This document shows, piece by piece, positions 58,801 to 64,000 of a stretch of 64,000 nt of DNA. The first letter of the stretch is position 1; each line of letters opens with the position of its first letter. The DNA is from Apostichopus japonicus (taxonomy: Eukaryota; Echinodermata; Holothuroidea; Aspidochirotida; Stichopodidae), in the NCBI RefSeq assembly GCF_037975245.1, contig NC_092575.1:4028501-4092500 (forward strand). The letters run 5' to 3'. A program made the position numbers and the translations under genes. The notes under the pieces are model-generated. The model worked only from the letters and a program-made list of their open reading frames with translations. It was not told the origin of the DNA and ran no database searches.

Positions 58801-59253
58801 AGTTAAATGCAGCAGTCGTTAGGGTAGGGCAACAGGCATTGCAAATACAACAGCCTACAGTAGGTATGATTAAGATAGACATTCATATTTATCACAATCA
58901 CAAGGTACCTTCTCTGATCGAGCTGCAAACCAAACTTCTGAAAACTTTAGCACCAGTACATAGTCACCATCGTCTTCAACAGGAATCGAGTAACTAAAGG
59001 TATCTACGTGATAGCGTTCTGTTTGATATAAGATAGCATCTTGTAAGGGCACTCTTTGAATGTTTAGGGCTTTACCATAGTCCGACGGGGTACCTATGCG
59101 GTTGAAATCCGCCTGATAGTGAACCCCATTAACGTCTATGTGTTCAGGTCCCCCACAATTGACGGCAAAGATAACTTCTGGGGCCCCGCTCGAGAAACAT
59201 AAGAAAGTTAGACCAATAAAAGGAATACATATGCACCAAATCTGATGATCCAT
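43661..59253 (-). CDS. MLEC: Malectin, ER carbohydrate-binding membrane protein, 4 coding exons
   Basis: Exons 58909-59253, 47231-47407, 45668-45725 and 43661-43899 join to 819 nt: 272 residues plus TAA (human about 292). In order: signal peptide (1 to about 23, hydrophobic [11 protein letters not shown]), malectin domain (about 26-190) with [48 protein letters not shown]-like GTAHDEVVP and HDNPKINA, then an acidic linker ([17 protein letters not shown]), and a C-terminal single membrane span [17 protein letters not shown] ending CLCRL. The aromatic residues and aspartate known to contact the sugar in malectin are in conserved positions. Malectin binds di-glucosylated high-mannose N-glycans in the ER lumen and associates with ribophorin I of the oligosaccharyltransferase in glycoprotein quality control. 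Confidence 0.96.
43927..44287. mobile_element. TTAA MITE, copy 1
   Basis: Flanked by TTAA at 43923-43926 and 44288-44291. Ends are AAGGGTGTGAAGAATTCGCG and, inwards from the right, AAGGCATTGAAGACTCGCCC. About 361 bp, in malectin intron 3 next to the exon 4 acceptor. The interior includes AGTTAACTTTTTCAGATGGC. TTAA target sites are used by piggyBac and Kolobok transposons. Confidence 0.8.
45148..45323. mobile_element. Hairpin MITE, 176 bp
   Basis: 47-base inverted arms (45148-45194 and 45277-45323) beginning GGGGTTAATCAACGG. The centre also pairs (GATGCAC..GGGC with GCCC..GTGCATC), so the whole unit folds on itself. A related fragment, GTGCGTTACTAACAGGATTA, lies at 45430-45449. In malectin intron 3. 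Confidence 0.75.
45668..45725 (-). CDS. MLEC: Malectin coding exon 3
   Basis: A 58-nt exon, [19 protein letters not shown] plus one base, aligning with YYDNPKVCALYIMAGTVDD. The DNP motif holds the conserved aspartate of the binding site. Acceptor tttacag, donor gtaagt. Confidence 0.93.
46209..46770. repeat. Degenerate tandem repeat, about 145-bp unit
   Basis: About four copies of a unit with CCAGTGCAAACTTAAGTAT, GAGAGCCTTGTACTCGTAC and CCATGCTGTTGTGCCCATGG, in malectin intron 2 (45726-47230). The copies are diverged and one is truncated near 46632-46675. Confidence 0.85.
47231..47407 (-). CDS. MLEC: Malectin coding exon 2
   Basis: Residues 116-174, [20 protein letters not shown] through GNLEVDFVK, closely matching [20 protein letters not shown] of vertebrate malectin. 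Acceptor tttcag, donor gtaggt, phase 0 both ends. Confidence 0.96.
47581..47918. mobile_element. hAT MITE, 338 bp
   Basis: Tips CAGGGGTGGGCAACC at both ends (right end inwards CAGGGGTGGGCAACCTACGG). Target duplication CTCTATGA/CTCTGTGA (47573-47580, 47919-47926). The CAGGGGTGGGCAA tip is the classic hAT-Charlie type. In malectin intron 1. Confidence 0.88.
47936..48037. repeat. Foldback sequence, 25-base arms
   Basis: TACCTGTCTCCCACTCAACA (47936-47955) and its extension pair with TGCAGATGTTGAGTGGGGAC (48013-48032) and onwards. The loop contains further CATCTGCA repeats. It lies directly beyond the hAT element at 47581-47918. Confidence 0.85.
48157..48500. mobile_element. TTAA MITE, copy 2 (inverted)
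   Basis: Flanked by TTAA at 48153-48156 and 48501-48504. Same family as 43927-44287 in opposite orientation (left end AGGCATTGAAGACTTGCCCC). In malectin intron 1. Confidence 0.85.
48505..54085. other. Malectin intron 1, no other gene seen
   Basis: AT-rich with many TACTGTA motifs and an AGCTAC-rich degenerate stretch (49430-49960). A tRNA-like SINE lies at about 51284-51510. No additional coding exon was recognised. Confidence 0.5.
51284..51510 (+). repeat. tRNA-derived SINE
   Basis: An A-box-like TTAGCTCAGTGGTTA (51290-51304) and B box GGTTCGAGTC (51334-51343) are spaced as in a tRNA, followed by an unrelated tail of about 160 bp ending in an AT-rich stretch near 51490-51505. The T stem and acceptor pair poorly, so this is a SINE, not a tRNA gene. 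Target duplications were not clear. Confidence 0.65.
54086..54423. mobile_element. TTAA MITE, copy 3
   Basis: Left end AGGGTGTGAAGACTCGCGC after TTGA (a mutated TTAA, 54082-54085). Right TTAA at 54424-54427. About 338 bp. Same family as copies 1, 2 and 4. Confidence 0.8.
54428..57401. other. Malectin intron 1, no other gene seen
   Basis: AT-rich sequence with an impure C tract (54813-54833) and incidental short frames. Confidence 0.5.
57406..57763. mobile_element. TTAA MITE, copy 4
   Basis: TTAA at 57402-57405 and 57764-57767. Ends AGAGTGTGAAGACTCGCGC and, inwards from the right, AGGCCTTGAAGACTTGCCCC. About 358 bp, in malectin intron 1. Confidence 0.85.
58909..59253 (-). CDS. MLEC: Malectin coding exon 1
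   Basis: Residues 1-115: signal peptide, then [19 protein letters not shown] through VWFAARSEK. The single ATG gives a standard signal peptide with cleavage likely near SSG-AP. Donor gtacct. Intron 1 is 11.5 kb. Confidence 0.95.
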
Positions 59254-62200
59254 TGCACCAATCCAACTGCTTGAATGACAGACTTGCCTCGAGAAATCAG
59301 GGATTATTTTCTTCAGTTAGCCTATACTGGCTATAGTTCGCGCTGAAATGTTCCTAGGTTGCACGAAGAACACTAATCACATAAATCTCCGCCTGCACAG
59401 TTACAGCCAGTTAATGCAAAGTAAAAGCTCAGCCAGGTAGCCTATGATGTGATCTGACTCAAGTTGAAAGCTGGTTATACGAGCGATACATTACCGGTAC
59501 CTAGGCCTATACTCTGTACATGTAGTAAAACACTGAAGGCCTACACTGCGATTCAATGTAGTACAACATATGTCAGACCAAAATGCATGTGTACTCGCTA
59601 TATATGTATAGTACTAGGTAGCGGTAACGCTATATTCATAAATGTATGTATACGTGTGTTTTTGAAACTGTCAAATACCATTTCGCCATGTGTACAACGT
59701 ATGGAACGCCAATCGATTGAGGCTCGCTGCAGACATGATTCCTGATAGTCTAGTACGGTACTGTATTATTCTGTCCTGGAAGTCAATAGCAGGGAGATCT
59801 ATGATAGCATGCTTTTGCCACCTTTAAAATGAATGTGCTGGGCATTTTAAAGACATTTTACGTCAACGAGCAAAAAATAAATGAAAGGAAAACGTGCAAT
59901 TTGTCTGTACAAACATATCGAGTTTAAGGAAAATTAGAAATGATTTCGTTTAGTAAATGACCGACTTCTTCCCTGTCCACACAGTAGCTCAAATTATATT
60001 CAAATAAATGGGGCTCTAATGATGCGTTAAAGTTTATCAGTCTCTTTGTGTTTATTTTACATACCGTCTCCATTCACTTGCAAAGCTCGACATGATGACC
60101 GATGAAAATAAAATAAAGTATAGTACCGAGACTGCTAGAGATCAGTTGTGATAAGATTTTTCGTTTGAATCATACATTAGACACTCCGATGTAATGTTTA
60201 AAGAAAGTGCTGCTTGAAATAACTTGACAAAAAATATTGCCTAGAACGGAGCATGTAATTCCCTTCCTACGGTTGAAGTTGAAAAGATATTGAATCAACT
60301 GGGTCTGTCTTTCAATTTCTTCTTCTTTTTTATTTTATTTGCACCAATGTTATATTCAGTAACTGTAAAAACATGTTTTTTATTACATAATAACATAACA
60401 ATAAACTAAAATAATGGCTACAGCAACCAAAATGCTTCATCTGAAGCACAAAGAATCTTGTAACCTGTTAAGTTGTGTTTGGTGAGTTTTGTTAGTTTAG
60501 TTTTGATAACTATTACATTTAAAGATTCAGGTGAAAACCTTTACTGACTTTCAAGTAGCATATTCACTGGAAGGCTGCAGGGCTTTCTCTGAGCCCACGA
60601 TTTCGCCCACAGTCTGGTAATTCAAAATATTAAAGTTATTTCAACCTTTGCCATAGTTAATATTTCTGATTAATTAGCAACTCTAAGTCAAACTTGTGTC
60701 ACAATTGCCTCCAATTTTCTAATGTGTTTGTGGCAGTCCGCGACCTTCACTCTCATGTACACATCGTCACATTGCTAACTAAATTCTTTATCCACTTATA
60801 CAGAGCTCGGGAAAATAACAACTGACAGATCGGGCTCCATACGATAAATTTATAACGTTAAAACGTTACGTCAATTCAGAGATTCTTACATTATTATAAC
60901 AGAAGAATGAACTTTCCCAAACCTGGTAAATTAATGGAAAGACAATTAGAAGGAATGTCTTCATTTTTATGATAAGGACTGTTTTGGACAATACTGGGCA
61001 TATTTCAATGCTATGTTTGGTTTGGTCTTACTAGCACTCCCTTGGTACAGTGGGGTGCAAAATGCTAAAGAGCAGTTGCGTAGGACGCTATCACAGAGTG
61101 AGGGGAGGGGTGGGGTAACGCTGGGGTCTAGGGTGTATTCCCCAGAGGAAGTTTCGTTTATAGATGCTACAGTGACCCAAATGAGACTTTGGAAATGTTA
61201 ACCTTTTTATTTAAAAAATGTCGACTAGTTTCTCAAAAGTTTGTATTTTATCTCGGAAATGCGAGTTGTTCGGAGATGTTCCTAGAAATTTTGACTTGAT
61301 AAACATCGATTTTTATCTTCACGGTAGATTTCGATGTTTAATCAGTAGAAAGAGAACAGCGCCACTATTATGGTAGAATCCAAATTGGTTCTTTGTCAAT
61401 GCGATACGAATATGACATGATGATATGAGCGTTATGTTTATACGCTCCCTCATGGAAAAGTAAAATCATATTCGTCTCCATAGTGTAGAGATTCGCAAAC
61501 GTTTACTACTTAAAGCTCCATGATCCATACTTTTGATTCGTTTAAATTGTTCCGTTTCCAAAAATATAGCCGGCTCTCTTGCAGCTGCTTACAGAAGCTT
61601 AGCAGAAGATCTCCTTTTCGAAAGATCGAATGTAAAACTGTAAGTATTAAATGTACATGCGTGAGCGCAGGTCAATATGGAGTTGATTGTTAGTCGTTAC
61701 TGCCACGAAAGCAGCAGATTTACATGTTCACGAAATCGGCTTTTAAGTATATTTTATAGATATAATCGAAAGGATTTCCTAATGTTGAGTTTTATTTCTT
61801 AATTGTCTTTGCTAAGTTCAATAAATATGGAATGTATCGCTCAGCTTACGTCAAAGGAAAGGAGCCATTTTTTTAAATATTCTAGCCTACATGGCGAGAT
61901 ATTTATTTTCGTGTTAGTCTGTTCATAAATATAGTAACTATGTATTCATCATTCGTGACATTTACGACAAGGAAAAGGTATATTAAAACAGTAAATATTT
62001 CTATTTTTGTCGTAATTTGTGATAAATCTCCATTGAATTTGGCGCCTTTTTTATGGCTCCAAAATGAGCCGTTATATTTGCCTCCAACTTGAATTCGTTA
62101 CAGGAGAAAAATGCACAATTTCGGTAAAAGTGGCTAGATTAGTGTTAATTGTTTATTTTTAGTATAAGTATTAAATACTCAGGCGCACAGCTTGGCTAGG

Positions 62201-62419
62201 CTCCCGAAATAGCAGTTGTAGCTATACTACCGTTAGACGGTAGGATACGTTACATGTATTGATGTAGGCCTACGTAATTGACTACAGCAAGAGTACGTGT
62301 GTAACAAATTGCGTTCTGTATATTTCTGACTGTCTGTATCTGGTTAATGAGCATGGTGAACACACGTCTGCATTAATTAACCTGTCTGTATTAATTAACC
62401 TGTCTGTATTTTGCGCATG
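59254..62419. other. Region upstream of malectin, no gene seen
   Basis: The first few hundred bases must contain the malectin 5' UTR and promoter (minus strand), though no core element can be fixed. The rest is AT-rich with only short frames. Confidence 0.5.
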
Positions 62420-62497
62420 TTTTTGTCCCGTCTGATACTGTTACTTGGCATTTAGCCTTTGAAGATTATCCTGCTATGATCGAAACGTCAGGCCAAC
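62420..62497 (+). repeat. 78-bp dispersed repeat (copy B)
   Basis: Colinear with 27813-27890: both run from TTTTTGTCCC to GTCAGGCCAAC with about 80% or more identity by eye. Here it abuts a poly-C tract and a Ty3/gypsy fragment. Confidence 0.7.
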
Positions 62498-62519
62498 TTA
62501 CCTTCGCCCCCCCCCCCCC

Positions 62520-63175
62520 CCCCCCTTGGCTACGCGCCTGGCAATACGATTTTGAATTTAAGCATATCTCGGGCAAAGATAATCCGGCTGACGATCTGTC
62601 GAGATTCCACAGCCATGCAGGGCATTGCAAGACCACGATTGAGGACTACGTGAACTATGTATGTAGCAATGTCATGCCAAAAGCGATGAAAGTTGAGGTT
62701 ATTCAAGGCGAGTCTTAACGCGACAGTGAGATCCAAGCACTCCGAAATGCTCTAAACAACAGGAGATTGAAGCGATGAAGGGTTCGAGCTTTCATGTACG
62801 TGAAAAGATAACTTTCGGTATTGAAGGTGTTGTCCTAAGAGACACACGCATTGTGTTGCCACAATCCTTTAGTGAACAAGCTATCGACTAAGCCATGCTT
62901 CACATCAGGGCATAGTCAAAACGAGGCAATTACTGTGGGAGAAGGTTTGGTTCCGTGGCAACGGTAATGCCGATCAGAGCAAAATAAAAGGTTGCTTAAA
63001 GTGTCAGATACAGTATAAACGCCAACCCCAACTCCACCCGAGCCGTTACGGATGACAGAACCCCCTAATGCTCCACGGAAATCTGTATCCATGGATTTCA
63101 TAGGACCCTTTGCGGGCGGAGAGTACATAATTGTAATAGTTGAACACTATAGTTGGTATCCGGAAGTCATTTTGA
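62520..63175 (+). pseudogene. Decayed Ty3/gypsy retrotransposon pol fragment (RNase H end to integrase start)
   Basis: The first frame reads QYDFEFKHISGKDNPADDLS, the C-terminal end of the gypsy-type RNase H domain. Then, across several stops and frameshifts, an integrase start follows: HQGIVKTRQLLWEKVWF, GCLKCQIQYK (the HHCC zinc-binding module; the first His is in a disrupted stretch), LMLHGNLYPW-like and a core start ending HYSWYPEVI. No gag, reverse transcriptase or LTR is present. A 5' truncation joins it to a poly-C tract at 62508-62524. Certainly non-functional. Confidence 0.85.
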
Positions 63176-63863
63176 AATGTTATGAAATAACAATCTGCAA
63201 TTAATTTTCATAACATGTGTAGTCAAACTTGTAAGGACTTTGAAAGTAATGACAATTTGCACTTAACTCTTTTGCATGCAGTGTTTATAGTATGTGTGTC
63301 GCATCAAGCTAGATTTGTCTGTAACCAAGACAGTGTTGAACCATATTTGAATTTTATTATTGTGACAAATATAATTTCACGTAACCTGTGAACTTGTTAA
63401 TATTGATAAATCCAAAAGAACAAAAGAGATGACAAACAATAACATTATTGTTGCTACTATAGGCTCTGGTTTATTGAATGATTATATGATCTCTGCAGTG
63501 ACTCTGCCTCAGTGCACACATAATTGTTTTCAGCATTACCATTTGTTGGGGGTCTAGCGATATCTATAACTGAAGAATGTAATAGTTGTAAAATGCAGGT
63601 AAGGGCAATTCCATACATCTACCCTCCCATGTAAGGTAGTATATGGAAGACTGTTTAGTTATTATCACGTCAAATGGTGGGTGTCAATGAGTCACCTGTT
63701 GTTGTTGTTTCCTTGTCCTGGTCGTCCTATTGAAGACGGTCAAGTTTTTCTTTGTCCTTGACACCAGCAATAGTTTGAATCGGTACAATGTGTGAGTGAA
63801 TTGCGCGACAAGATTAGGACTCTAGTTAAAATTTTCCTGTAATAAATAACTAGTGTGCTAAAT
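63176..63863. other. Unannotated stretch, no gene seen
   Basis: AT-rich, with no coherent frame or repeat structure recognised. Confidence 0.4.
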
Positions 63864-64000
63864 ATGTCTAAATTAATTCCAAAGATATCTACATATACTT
63901 ACGGAAAACTTCGTGTAATTTTGAACGGGGATATCTTCGTTGCAACAAATGGATGCAGACATTTTGGTAACATCGAAATGAAGGTTTCTAAGGGGATGAA
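63864..64000. other. Open segment running off the window end, unidentified
   Basis: On the plus strand an ATG at 63864 opens a 45-codon frame to the window edge. On the minus strand an open frame from the edge ends at TTTTCC followed by a perfect donor gtaagt near 63896-63901. The second reading could be the 3' end of an exon of a minus-strand gene beyond the window. I do not recognise either protein. Confidence 0.25.

Noticed and set aside
62520-63175. A functional or domesticated integrase gene
   Set aside because: Several stops and frameshifts break the reading frame within a few hundred bases.

Overview
This is a metazoan nuclear genome window: GT-AG introns of about 0.3-11 kb, AT-rich non-coding DNA, and dense DNA-transposon debris. 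The three recognisable genes are conserved animal genes, and the repeat style (many hAT MITEs with 8-bp duplications, TTAA MITEs, tRNA-like SINEs) suggests a marine invertebrate. I lean towards a non-vertebrate deuterostome such as an echinoderm, but the sequence here does not prove that.

All three genes lie on the minus strand. From left to right: (1) 1-11282 holds the first coding exon (11219-11282) of a 14-3-3 protein, closest to the epsilon class, and more than 11 kb of its first intron; the rest of the gene lies beyond base 1. (2) 18129-37621 is a complete GGNBP2 (gametogenetin-binding protein 2) orthologue in 13 coding exons, for which I traced all splice sites and one continuous 630-residue frame. 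(3) 43661-59253 is a complete malectin (MLEC) gene in 4 coding exons, 272 residues, with signal peptide, malectin fold, acidic linker and C-terminal membrane anchor. The right end (62520-63175) carries a decayed Ty3/gypsy pol fragment.

Most of the remaining sequence is intergenic or intronic. I could define several transposons by terminal inverted repeats plus target-site duplications: a 1.3-kb hAT at 5583-6919; hAT MITEs at 12123-12416, 38067-38460 and 47581-47918; a three-level nest of hATs at 14368-16116; a 2396-bp element with about 380-bp inverted arms nested in another MITE, itself nested in a hAT remnant, all inside GGNBP2 intron 1; and four copies of a TTAA-flanked MITE in and around malectin. 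Tandem repeats are prominent inside GGNBP2: a GGGA tract of about 272 bp, a 62-bp minisatellite of about 1.1 kb, and local duplications that copied real splice sites.

The most unusual single item is a roughly 190-bp sequence at 12669-12863 whose first 45 bases nearly match the 5' end of U2 snRNA but whose remainder is unrelated and structured. It is flanked by a 10-bp direct repeat and could be a U2-headed SINE or a U2-derived chimeric RNA.

The three genes have no evident functional link (phospho-protein adaptor; zinc-binding regulatory protein; ER lectin), so their adjacency is best treated as simple synteny.
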